A stretch of DNA of 64,000 bases from Vicia villosa (taxonomy: Eukaryota > Streptophyta > Magnoliopsida > Fabales > Fabaceae): the NCBI RefSeq assembly GCF_029867415.1, contig NC_081180.1, forward strand, positions 238,956,823 through 239,020,822, given 5' to 3'. The notes beneath the pieces are model-generated. The model saw only the letters and a program-made list of their open reading frames with translations. It searched no databases and was not told where the DNA came from. A program made the translations under genes and the position numbers. Each line of letters starts with the position of its first letter. The stretch's first letter is position 1. Positions 33,534 to 43,601 of the stretch are shown piece by piece.

Positions 33534-34199
33534 ATTAAAAAGGAAAGAAAAATAAAAAAAATATATGAAATAAATATAAAACAAAAACAAAAGAAGTAAT
33601 TATTAAAATATTAAAACAAAAAATAATTGAAAAATAAAAGAAAAGAAAGAGCAGGTATGTGTGGTGGCGTGTTTGTGATGTCGTGTCAGTCATACTGCAC
33701 AAGAGAAGATTGATTTGTGATAAAGCCAATTCAACTTACTTTTTAAAAGCTGGCCTATTACGTGTGAATGTAAAGTTTATGTATGTAAAATGGTTTTTTT
33801 CAAAAAACAAAAGAAAAAATAAACAAAACGACGAAGAACAAATGAATGTTTTAGAAGGTGAAAACGCAGATAAACGAAGATGAAGACGAAAATGAAAAAT
33901 GCAGGTGTAGACAAAACGAAGTTTTAAGCTTCATTACGAAACGAGCAAAAACGCAAAAGGCCAAAACAGAGAAACATCGGGTTGCAAACTGGGTCAAAAT
34001 TGACCCGGGTAATTAAAGCTCGGTATTATGAAATATTTCTAAAAATTGTCTGATTTCACGATCTGTTTACTAAAACCAAGATTTTTGCCGTAATTTCCGC
34101 TGCTATACGATCTTGCTTGCGATCCAGATCGGTGGAGGTGGTTGAGATCGCAAAATCGTGCGATTCCACGATCTGGATCGCGATTTTGATAACATTGGT
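33532..34199. other. Intervening sequence, no gene found
   Basis: Purine-rich on the plus strand to about 33640. A cluster of 'gatcgcgat'-like words in both orientations lies at 34080-34190. No gene or terminus is supported. Confidence 0.5.
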
Positions 34200-34553
34200 T
34201 GTAACCACCACTGGCTTTTGTAAGAATTATGAGAGAATTGCAACCATCAAATTCTAATTATTGTCTTTATTTAGAGTTATGTTAGAGTTGTAACATTAAG
34301 ATTGAGAGAACCAAGAGTCCTCATCTTAATTATCATCTTATTGTATTCTATGTCAGTTTTTATTCAAGCCTATATAAAGGCTTTGTAATGCTAAGAAAGA
34401 TATTGCAGTTGGTGGTGAATTCAATAAAAATCAGCTGTTTTAAAGCATATCTTCCACCAGTAGAAGTATAGTGCAGAAAGTGACTAAAATCAGTTTTCCT
34501 TTGCAGAATCCTGCAACACCATAATTTATCACATACCACCTCTAGAATACCAC

Positions 34554-34558
<5 letters not shown>
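34200..34558 (+). mobile_element. Possible short Ty1/copia-type LTR remnant
   Basis: The region has a TATA-like 'cctatataaaggctttgtaatg'-type segment (34370-34391), a preceding 'tgttagagttgtaacatt' and a downstream 'attcaataaaaatcagc'. This layout resembles small copia LTRs. The boundaries are unclear and no target duplication was found. Confidence 0.35.

Positions 34559-34610
<52 letters not shown>
34559..34610. repeat. (AT)n microsatellite
   Basis: About 26 AT units. Confidence 0.97.
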
Positions 34611-34612
<2 letters not shown>

Positions 34613-34814
34613 GAATGTCACAAGTAATCCACTTATCTTGAAAGTATAAAATGTGAAGTTTTGTTTTAAAATTGTTCATAATATAATGTCGTTCCACAAC
34701 TCTGTATATTGAAATAATTTAAAAATATTACGCGCTAAACTAATTACAAAGTCAAAGAAAATATTACTAAAAATCTCATAAACATAAACTTACTTAGAAA
34801 TAATCTGTTTAATC

Positions 34815-36286
34815 TTAGCTTCAAGTGGATTGTGCATTTGTTGTGGAACCTATGTAACAAAGAGGATATTTTATGGATTAAGTGGGTTCACACCTACTAT
34901 GCAAACAATGAGGACATCCTGACTGTGACTGTGCCAATTGAATCCAATTGCTCATGGATTTTGAAGAGTATTCTCAAGCAAAGGGACAAGGTGTAGGAAA
35001 TGCAACAATGGCATGAATTGATGAACACCAGGAAGTTCAGTACCAAGAAATTTATTATGGAATGATGGAGCAACAGCCACAAGAAGTGCCATGGAGGAAA
35101 TTGTTCTATAATAATAAAGCAAGGCCTAGGGCAATGTTTATTATGTGGCTCGCATGCCAAGACCGTCTGCAACCAAAGAGAGGTTGTATAAATTTAGTAC
35201 GGTGAGTAATACTAGCTGCATATTTTGCAATGAAAATGAAAGCATGCAACACTATGATGGAGATATGAAAGAATGTGCTTAATTAGCTGAACATTGAGCA
35301 CAATTCTCAAGACTGGATGCAGGAGCTGGCTTGAATGATAACCATGAGCAACAACAAAAATTGGAGGATAACATTCTTGAATACAGCATTTGCGAAAACA
35401 ATATATACTTACTGGAATTATAGAAATAAAAAAAGTGTATATTAATATAAATAGTAATACAAGAATTGTGAAAGGGATTATAGATGTTATTGTGCATGGA
35501 GTTTGGATGAAACCAAAACACAGGGAGCATGTTGCTCATTTACTTACGAGATGGGTGATTTTTGTGATAGCTCTTTGCTTTTTTTTTTTTAAAAGCAAGA
35601 GATATATTAGATCAAAAGGTTCAAGATTACATCCCACAAAAGGGCCGAAAAAGAAAATTACAAACCGATTGGAACCTAGCATAAATAAAACAATGGGTTA
35701 TTGCTAAACTCATAAAAGTTATAATTGGAATGAGTAATTTTCCCTATGAACGACCATCTCCAAACTAGCGCTTTACAGCTCCACACGACATCCCTCGAAT
35801 TCCAAGTACCCTCGTTAAAGACAATGTCGTTCCTTCGTAACCAAAGATTCCACAATGTAGCTAACCACACCGTAACTGTTTTACTACTTTTGACTCTCTT
35901 CGCCCGACATAAAGAACTCCAAGTCAAAAAGCTATCTTTTAAATCTACTCCTAACTTGAACGGTATCCCAATCCACTCGGCAATTTCTCTCCAAACAATC
36001 CCGGCATTCCGACAGAAAAGGAAAGAGTGAAGAGTAGATTCGTTGCAATTATCACAGAACACACAAACAAGATTCGAAGTATTAGAAAGAATACCTTTGC
36101 GCCAAAGTGAGTCTTTTATTGGAACTTTATTGAGGAAGCATCTCCAACCAAAAAACCTCACTTTCAAAGGTACATCAACCTTCCAGTGAGTCTTTTGTTG
36201 GAACTTTATTGTGATAGCTCTTTGCTGAGCCCTTTAAGTTGCTTGTACATAACTGTTTTTTGAAATGAATATATTCTTATTTTCCA

Positions 36287-36289
<3 letters not shown>
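34815..36289 (+). pseudogene. 5'-truncated LINE tail (plus strand), interrupted by another LINE
   Basis: The plus strand resembles the C-terminal part of plant L1-like ORF2: 'FKWIVHLLWNLCNKEDILWI' and 'WVHTYY' align with 'LWVHWIHAYY' of the LINE at 41620. Many stops follow until a more open end with 'GIIDVIVHGVWMKPKHREHV'. The 3' UTR, ending 'aatatattcttattttccaaaaa', resumes after the inserted LINE and resembles the tail of the LINE at 39475-39980. It runs into a (TA)n tract. Confidence 0.65.
35562..36226 (-). mobile_element. 5'-truncated LINE with 18-bp target duplication
   Basis: TTGTGATAGCTCTTTGCT flanks the insertion exactly at 35562-35579 and 36209-36226. The inserted body is 35580-36208 on the minus strand, with an A-tail read as T-run 35580-35590. 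Its coding part (35676-36167) is a zf-RVT domain: 'WRCFLNKVPIKDSLWRKG', 'CVFCDNCNESTLHSFLFCRN' with the zinc-binding cysteines and histidine, and 'WLATLWNLWLRRNDIVFNE'. The 5' end carries an extra copy of a 26-bp segment (36187-36212 resembling 36107-36131). Confidence 0.88.

Positions 36290-36361
<72 letters not shown>
36290..36361. repeat. (TA)n microsatellite
   Basis: About 36 TA units, adjoining the 3' end of the plus-strand LINE tail. Confidence 0.97.
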
Positions 36362-36364
<3 letters not shown>

Positions 36365-36418
36365 AGGAATATGGTGTAGTTAGCATAATCGTCCGAAGAG
36401 ATGTGATGATTAATTTCA

Positions 36419-36939
36419 GGGTTAAATACGTTTTTAGTCCTTATAAATATGTGCATTTTTAGTCCCTACAAAATTTTCCTTTAATAAATGGTCCTTCTAA
36501 AAATTTTATGTATGCAATTTCAGTCCTTGTTATTTTCTAAAATTTTAAAAACTGTTTAATTATCCTTTAATTTTTAAATTTTTGAAATTTTTTTTATATA
36601 TGTTTAGAATACTGTAAAATATTTATTTACCAAGTTTTATAATTTTTTAAAACGAGAAAAATTAAATATGAATTTTTCAAATTTCAAAAAATAACGACAA
36701 AAGTAATGAAAATCTCAACTTATAAATTAAATTTTGAGTTTCTTTTTTTTCCAGGAACTTTTTAAAACATTATGAACATGTCTGTAAAATAATCATTCTA
36801 AAATACACATTAGTTTTATAGTAGGGACTGAAATTAGGTGCATAATAATTTTATAAGGACCATTCATTGAAGAAAATTTTTATAGGGACTAAAAATGCAG
36901 GGTCGCGTATTTATAGGGACTAAAAACGTATTTAACCCT
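36419..36939. mobile_element. MITE-like element with long terminal inverted repeats (521 bp)
   Basis: The left end GGGTTAAATACGTTTTTAGT and right end (its complement at 36920-36939) are inverted repeats. Symmetry extends inward about 80 bp through 'tccctacaaaattttcctt' and its inverse near 36870. Flanks TAATTTCA (36411-36418) and TAATTTAA (36940-36947) match 7 of 8. This terminal sequence is abundant in legumes; the 8-9-bp duplication suggests a Mutator-type origin. Confidence 0.8.
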
Positions 36940-36952
36940 TAATTTAATGTTA

Positions 36953-36974
36953 TATATATATATATATATATATA
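36953..36974. repeat. Short (TA)n tract
   Basis: About 11 TA units next to the MITE-like element. Confidence 0.9.
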
Positions 36975-37139
36975 TTATTTTTTTCAGAATCATAAATTAT
37001 TATCAATGTGAATATAAAATTATATTTAAAAATATTTATCTATTTTAAAAATAGTTGAAGAAAGAGAATATGTATTTTTAAAATGTTTATTTGTTTTTTA
37101 TGGGAAAGGTTTTATCTTTGGCTTAGACCCCGACAATAA

Positions 37140-37272
37140 CTTTTGCTAATTCTAATGATAAAAAGAAAGTTTATAACTCGTCATGAGCACCAATTTTTTT
37201 TTAAAACTTTTGCTAATTGTAATGATAAAAAGAAAGTTTATAACTCGTCATGAGCAGCAATTTTATTTAAAT
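37140..37272. repeat. 67-bp tandem duplication
   Basis: Two copies starting 'cttttgctaatt' at 37140 and 37207, nearly identical. Confidence 0.85.
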
Positions 37273-37377
37273 ATCAGTCTTATTGAAATGCTAAAGAATG
37301 CCTCAAAAATGAATGATCTTTAATCACCGGTAAATGATAACGGCTGGTCAAAATAATCATTTGTCATCGTCTTAATA

Positions 37378-37660
37378 TTCCCTCTGTCTCATCTCTCTCA
37401 TAATAAGGGTTTTATTTACATTTTTTTATATCTTAAAATAAATTATTTTTTTTTAAGAATATCAATGTAATATTTATTATTTTTTTTCCCTACTATATCT
37501 CTATATATTAATTTTAGTACGTTTTTCACTCCACTACATATAATAAATAAGAATACTTTAATAAATAATATTGATTTTATTATTAAAATCAATATATCTA
37601 ATCATTTTCTTAAGAACCACGTAAAATTCAAATAAGACACTTATTATAAGACGGAGAGAA
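37378..37660. mobile_element. Stowaway-like MITE
   Basis: 'ccctctgtctcat...cataataagg' at the left and 'cacttattataagacggaga' at the right are inverted repeats of the CTCCCTCCGTCTCATAATAA type common in plants. The interior is AT-rich and non-coding. Exact boundaries and the TA duplication are uncertain. Confidence 0.65.
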
Positions 37661-39469
37661 AAGTATCTACACCTTTAAATTTTTAGAACACTTGCACTAA
37701 AAATGGAAAAATAATATGTTAGTGAATGTATCAATATTGAAAAAGAATATCAGTCTTCTACTTTAATATAATAAAGTAGATGACATATGAAATCTTTTAA
37801 TTATCCCTCTAATCACCATTTTGAGAGTGATAAACGGGGACATAAAAGTAATTGCATCTCCCTTAATATTTAAATTAACAAATAAATATTATAATTATTT
37901 CTAAACCTTTCATTAACAAATTCATTAACCCTTTTATATTTTTCCATCATTACTAACCTGAAAAACTTTCTTGGAATTGTGCAAAATTTCTTGGAATACA
38001 GCAAAACAACCTCCATGCTTCCTCTCTTAGGTTTCTGAGAAACCCTTCAATTTTCTCTCCTTAATCTATATATTATGGCTACAAACCAACAAACCCTAAA
38101 CTACAAACAGTTAGGTTTTTTTGTTCTTCCTCTTCCATTACATCCATCGATTTTAGGTTATTTTTTCATTTTCTTTTGCAATTCCAAAATCCATTTTAAT
38201 GCCCATCCATCATGTTTGAATACGATTCAAATACGATTCACAGTATTTTGTTTTAAAGTCTTGCTGTTTGTTGATTTTTATTTTCATTGTATGCAGAATA
38301 TGAATCGAAAATTTGATCTGATTACTTTGTTTATTCGTTGTTCATCACAGATCCGCAGATCCGCTTCGATTCATGTTTTTCTCTTCCTTATCTCTCTTTG
38401 CATACAACATCAACAAGTAAAAGAATGAATCAGAGAAGAATCAAACAATTTTGATGGCAAAGACAGTGGTTTGCATGGATCTTTTGCCGACAACGTGAAA
38501 GTTTTCGGTGGAAGTCGTAGACGACGACAAATTCAGTGGTTGAGGGTGGAAACTGCATGTTTAGATTTTCGACGGTGAAGACGGTTCTGCGTTAGCCGGC
38601 GTGATTTGATTTCCGGTGGCAGGTTAAGGGCGGTGCGAAGATCCAACGGCCGCAATCAGAAAAAGATCCTTCCCTTTATTTTTTTTATCTCTTTGATTTC
38701 TTCTCTTCTTCCCAGTTTCCAATATACTGAGTTGTTGTTATTTTGTTTTCTTAGCTACCACTTGAAAACATTACTTTTATAAGTTTAATGATATAGATCA
38801 TTACCTACTATATATTCAATTCACTAAATCATAAAATGTATATTTTATTCTACTGAGAGTATGTATCAGATCGATTGGAATTAGTTTAGTTTTTCAAAAA
38901 AAAATTGCTATGGCCTTTTTACTTTTCCCATACCTTTTCATTCCAAAAGGTAGTTAGTATTTTTTTTTCAATGTGAATAAAGTAGTAATGTAGAAGAAGA
39001 AGAGAATCACCCAAGTAGCAGTATTTTAAATCATCAATTTTTACAAAATATCTATTTTAGATGTAAGTTTACTAATTATATATAAATTTACTAATTTTAT
39101 GTATTATAATCAACTATTAATTTAAAATTGATTATATGTTACTTGAGTATGTGACTAATAATAAATATTTTTTATTTTGTTTTGATAAAAAATATTTGAA
39201 TATTATCTTTCTCATCTCTATTTATTGCTTCATTAATCTAAATTAAATCAAATTAGAGCCCTTATTTCATATCCCTAACAATAATTACTAATAATGTGAT
39301 AATAATTTTTATCGATTCCCCCAACCCCAATTCATAATCTTATTTATAATTTTGCTTCCATAATTGAAAAATTCCTAAGTTTTTTTTTCATACCCTTAAA
39401 CATCAAACACTGAAAATTATTTATTTTCTCATTTTAATTGTTACCCTATTTAAATGATATTAAAATTTT
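37661..39469. other. Intergenic or decayed transposon sequence
   Basis: A less AT-rich core at 38440-38680 contains words such as 'gaagtcgtagacgacgac' and 'cggtggcaggttaagggcgg'. It could be a captured gene fragment inside a Helitron whose decayed 3' end is near 40770. The open frame at 38075-38428 has no recognisable domain and I do not support it as a gene. Confidence 0.35.
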
Positions 39470-39474
39470 AAATT

Positions 39475-39980
39475 TGGCATGGTAGACTTGCTACAAAAGA
39501 TAGGTTGGTGAAATTTGGCATGATTAGTGATACAAAGTGTGAATTCTGTCTGGAAAGTGAAACTTTGCAGCATATGTTTTTTGAGTGCAGTGCAACTAGG
39601 AGCATTTGGAAGGAGGTAATGAGATGGCTTCATATTGAGAATCAAGAGGGAGGATGGATGCAAGTGAAGAACTGGTCGATCAAACTGTGCAAGAGTAAGA
39701 ACTGGAGAAAAGGATTCTACAAGATAGCTTTGGCTGAATGTATATATGCCATATGGTTGAAGAGAAATAGAAGAGTGTATAGGAAAGATACCATAGATAG
39801 TGATATAGTTACCCATATTATAGAGAATGTTGTCAATAGAGCTTGGGCTAGGCCAAAGCTTAGAGAAAAGCTTGGATACTTACTGATGTAATGAGTGGGT
39901 TTGATCCCATTTCTGCTGGACCCTATGGGTCGCTTGTTTTGTAACTGTTTTTTTGGTAATATTAATATATTCCTTATTTC
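39475..39980 (+). mobile_element. 5'-truncated LINE tail with zf-RVT domain
   Basis: The sequence enters in frame at 'GRLATKDRLVKFGM' and continues 'KCEFCLESETLQHMFFECSA', with the Cys/His zinc-binding pattern, and 'ALAECIYAIWLKRNRRVY'. It stops at 39891. A 3' UTR and an A-tail (about 39970-39980) follow. TTTAAATTT occurs on both sides (near 39467 and near 39982) and is a plausible 9-bp target duplication. Confidence 0.8.
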
Positions 39981-40689
39981 CAAAAAAAAAAATTTAAATT
40001 TAGTATAATGACATTTATATTAATATTTTAATTTGTACCAAATATATTAATATTTGTAATTTATGAGAGGATTGTAATAGTATTTTTGTAACATTTATAT
40101 TATACACTCATTATTATAATAATGTTTATAATTGGTGTATAATTAATCAAACGGTGTATAATTAATAATGTTTAAATTTTGATAATTAGATTCTTTTATA
40201 TATAGAAGTCATTAAATAATTAATAATTAGTATTTATTATGAATTAGTTAAAAATAAATATTTGAAAACGTGATCTACGTTAAATGGTTTTTTCAGGTAA
40301 CGAGAAGTTATAAAAATTAATTGAATACTAATTATTAACTGCGATCGGGAGGGGGCTGGAACCACTTGATGACAGAACTGACCCCCGAACCGGACTAAAC
40401 CGGTGGTGATAAAAAAAACATGGAGGTTAGTTGAGCAATACCATGTGCGTTTGCATGAAAATTCAAATGAGATAAATATATTTTTTAAAATAATAATTAA
40501 AAAGAATAAAATCAAATAAAAAATATTTAATTTTTAAATTTAATTTTATACAAATAACAAATATTTTTTACGAAAAAAAATAAAATTGACTTGAAAATAT
40601 ATTTGATTTTATAGAAAAACATGAAACAATTATGATTTGTGAATACACAATTTTTTTATGAATACACAAATTTTTTATGGTCGAGACTA
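39981..40689. other. AT-rich sequence, no gene found
   Basis: No supported coding region. A GC-richer island at 40340-40400 shows no domain. Confidence 0.5.
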
Positions 40690-40775
40690 TTTTAACAATA
40701 ACTATATAACACATATTTAATATTTATATCGATTTTGCACAATCCCTACGAACGCACATGTCATTATTAAGAGAG
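40690..40775 (+). mobile_element. Decayed Helitron-like 3' end
   Basis: 'aactatataacacatattta' followed by 'atcgattttgcac' and 'cctacgaacgcacatg' parallels the intact Helitron end at 54840-54920. The hairpin is no longer complementary, and no CTRR end remains. Confidence 0.45.
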
Positions 40776-40863
40776 GTTTCAGAGAGAGAGAAAACAAAAC
40801 CCTAAATAAATTAGTTTTTTTTGCCTCGGATGCCTAAGTCAAGGAAGAATAACAAATGTCCAC

Positions 40864-42195
40864 TTTTTTTTTTTAATCAAAGTGAATTTCATTAATTCAA
40901 AAACAGATACATAGCAAGCGATCGCGTGGATCCAGCAAGGTAAGTAGGACTAACTAACTCCTATTATATACATCATAATAGTAGTTCAGCTATATGGTTT
41001 CTAATGCTTTTATCTATCCAACTCCTATGGACTATGCAATCTATGATAGTCTGGAGAGTGGCAGTAGAATCTGTACCAAATATAAGGTTGTTGCGATGGG
41101 ACCATATCCCATAAATCACCTCAGCAAAAGCTAGCTTTAGGATCTTGGCTCTCCATCCCTTCTTATTAGAGTTAGCAATAACCCACCTCAATTCATCTAG
41201 CCAAATCACAGGGGTGTGCTTAATGCCAATCCATTCCAGAATAGTACACCAAATACTCCTGGGAAAACTGCATTCAAAGAACACATGCTCCTTAGTTTCA
41301 ACATCCTGTCTACACATGCTGCACACATTATCCTGAATAAAGCCAAACCGGATCGTTCTATCTTTTGTAGGCAGCCTCCCATGACATTGCATCCATAGAC
41401 ATAAGGTTGCACGAGGTCTAGCTGGATTTGAGCACAATAGATAACTCCAATTGGTTCTTTCAGCATTCAACAGATGGGCATACACTCTTTTCATGGGAAA
41501 TTTCAGCTCCTGAGTCATAGTATTCCATAGATTATGAGGAACAGAGCCACGCTGCTTCATGATACTAACAAACATCCAGGACCAGGTAGTATTAGGCATC
41601 AGTTCCATTAAAGATTGGCCTTTCAGATAATAGGCATGGATCCAATGTACCCAAAGATTATCAGCCTTTCTCTGAATATTCCAAAGACACTTCAATAGGG
41701 TAATTGATTCCAAACATTGAGATTCAAAATATTGAGGCCTCCACACTGCTTGGGCTGGCACACAGTTTTCCAAGCTATCGGGCTCTTCTTGCTATGCACA
41801 TCCTTCCCTCTCCAAAGAAAGCTTGGACAAATAGATTCAATTTTATGCAAGACAAACTTTGGGATTGGAAAACACTGTAACCAATATAGAGCTATGGCAT
41901 TAGATACACTTTGTATGAGTTGAGACCTCCCTGCATAACTGAGGAGTCTAGTGGACCAGTGCCTCACCCTATCAAGAATCTTTTCTATTAGTGGCAAGTA
42001 ATGGCTGATACTAAGCTTCTTAGAAGTCAGTGGCACTCCCAAATATTTCACAGGCAATTGTCCAAGCTCAAAACATGTGGTATTCCTGATAGCAGTAATT
42101 GCATTGTCTTGGAGACCCCCATAAAATAACTTGCATTTTTGAGGATTTACAACAAGGCCAGTTGTGTTGGAGAATATTCTAACTGTGTGCATCAT
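40864..42195 (-). mobile_element. L1-like LINE, 3' part
   Basis: This is the downstream half of the LINE that continues at 49926-53157. Its A-tail appears as an 11-bp T-run at 40864-40874, preceded on the minus strand by a non-coding 3' UTR to 40972. ATCAT at 42191-42195 is the left copy of the target duplication of the LTR array. Confidence 0.9.
40973..42195 (-). pseudogene. LINE ORF2 C-terminal part: RT thumb/connection and zf-RVT
   Basis: The reading enters at 42195 in 'MMHTVRIFSNTTGLVVNPQK' directly downstream of the RT FADD region on the other side of the array. It continues through 'LPVKYLGVPLTSKKLSISHY', 'WSTRLLSYAGRSQLIQSV' and 'SICPSFLWRGKD'. A one-base deletion near 41702 shifts the frame, after which 'WVHWIHAYYLKGQSLMELM' and the zf-RVT domain follow. 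That domain shows 'LWMQCHGRLPTKDRTIRFGF', 'CSMCRQDVETKEHVFFECSF' and 'AFAEVIYGIWSHRNNLIF'. The stop is at 40973. Confidence 0.9.
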
Positions 42196-42299
42196 TGTTG
42201 AGTGCCAGAAATTCGTTATTTTTACTATTGTTTTGTGGCACTTATCAATTCTTTTGTATTATATTCTCTGAATAATTCCCCGCTTTTTGTATAAATATG

Positions 42300-42309
42300 T
42301 ATAAATAGG
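42300..42309 (+). promoter_or_regulatory. TATA box of array LTR 1
   Basis: 'tataaatagg', preceded by 'tataaatatg' at 42290. The same boxes occur in LTR 2 and LTR 3 at about +3161 and +6324. The palindrome cluster starts about 320 bp downstream, inside the transcribed leader. Confidence 0.65.
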
Positions 42310-42631
42310 ATTTAATTGAGTTTTTATTCATTTATATACCATTTGATAGTTTTCTATTCATTTTGTAGATATCGAGTCGCTTTTGGAGCACGAGCAATAA
42401 AGTGCCAAAGACACGACTTCAAAACGCGCAATTTTGAGCGACGGAACCAACGAATCGTCGAATAAATCTCAAAATCAAATAAAAATAAATCATCAATTTA
42501 GTTGATATTCATTCATTATTGGATAGAGCATGGAATAAGCTTTCCAACGCTTCGAACCGGGCGCAAATCGGAGTTACGGTTCTCGAGTTATGGCCGAAAC
42601 AGTGCAGAATTTTTCTGCTACTGGTGTCACT

Positions 42632-42734
42632 CGCCGGGCGAAGGATTAGGCTCGCCGGGCGAGCCCGACTGGCCCAAAAATGTGATTTGCTACTGCCTGG
42701 AGTCGCCGGGCGAACCATTTTAGTCGCCGGGCGA
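42632..42734. repeat. Palindrome cluster TCGCCGGGCGA in array LTR 1
   Basis: Four perfect copies lie at 42632-42642, 42653-42663, 42703-42713 and 42724-42734. Two pairs with about 10 bp between partners are separated by about 40 bp. The flanks read 'tgcagaatttttctgct' and 'gtcggcagaaaacgc'. LTR 2 repeats the cluster intact at about 45793-45895. In LTR 3 (about 48956-49058) the third copy has one base changed (TCGCTGGGCGA). Confidence 0.93.
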
Positions 42735-43601
42735 AGCAGTGTCGGCAGAAAACGCAATAAAGCTGTTGGAAATCATTTTTTCAAGGATGGTTGGATATTT
42801 TAGAGCTCCAATCCATCCAATAGCATTTTTTGAGTGTAATGATGCTAGAAAACACATTGGAGCTGTCAAATGGATGATCCGGGGTTGAATCCTTCATCAA
42901 TCGGAGCCGACAAACCGGGAGATTTTTGGGTTTTTCTCCATTTCTTCTCTTTGTAGTTTCTTTTGTGAGTTTTGTTATGTATATACTTTGATCTCATGTA
43001 TATTTGTTGACTATTATGTTATATAAAGCTTGCTTTCATATTTTTATGGATTATTGTCTTAGATTGTTGCTTTGTTGCTATGTGTTTGAGTTGCTATAGA
43101 GATGTAGGGCTCTAATGCTTATCCTGGATGATTTTCTATTAACTTAATTGCAGAGATGGATTAGGTTGATAATCACTTAGTGTCAGTGCTTAATGTGTCT
43201 GAGTGGTCGTGTTTGTCTGAGAGATCGACATTTACGGGAAGCTCGGATTTCTCATGTGTTGTTTAGGTGTCTGAGAGATCGTCACTTAGATAATTTTGTG
43301 GGTTGTGTTGTTGACATGAGGTAATATTGATAGGTTACAAGTTGAGTATACTCGGTCAATAAGTTTAAGTTTGTGAAGAGTAAATTATATGCAATACTTG
43401 ATAGTTTCTTCTCTCTAAAGAATGAATTCTTTTTGTGTTAATATTTACTTTTCCATTTTTTATCTTTAACAAATTCAATCCAAACTCATAACTACGGAAA
43501 CTGTTGAACGGCAGTTCAATGCACTAGTCCCTGTGGAGACGATAATTTCCCGGATAAATACTTCCAAAACTTTTGTTGCTTGCCACTTTACCGCTCCAAC
43601 A

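Larger units (their letters stand above)
42196..43601 (+). repeat. Array LTR 1
   Basis: TGTTGAGTGCC ... CCGCTCCAACA, 1406 bp. 'tagtccctgtggagacgata' near the 3' end is the block typical of Athila LTRs. A TATA box lies at 42300-42309. Confidence 0.95.

Noticed and set aside
33283..33590. IYIYIY-rich ORFs, also at 29204-29407 and 36265-36462
   Set aside because: They are translations of (TA)n microsatellites.
38075..38428. 117-codon ORF as a host gene
   Set aside because: Its composition is low in information, it has no domain, no splice context I could support, and it lies in transposon-rich DNA.
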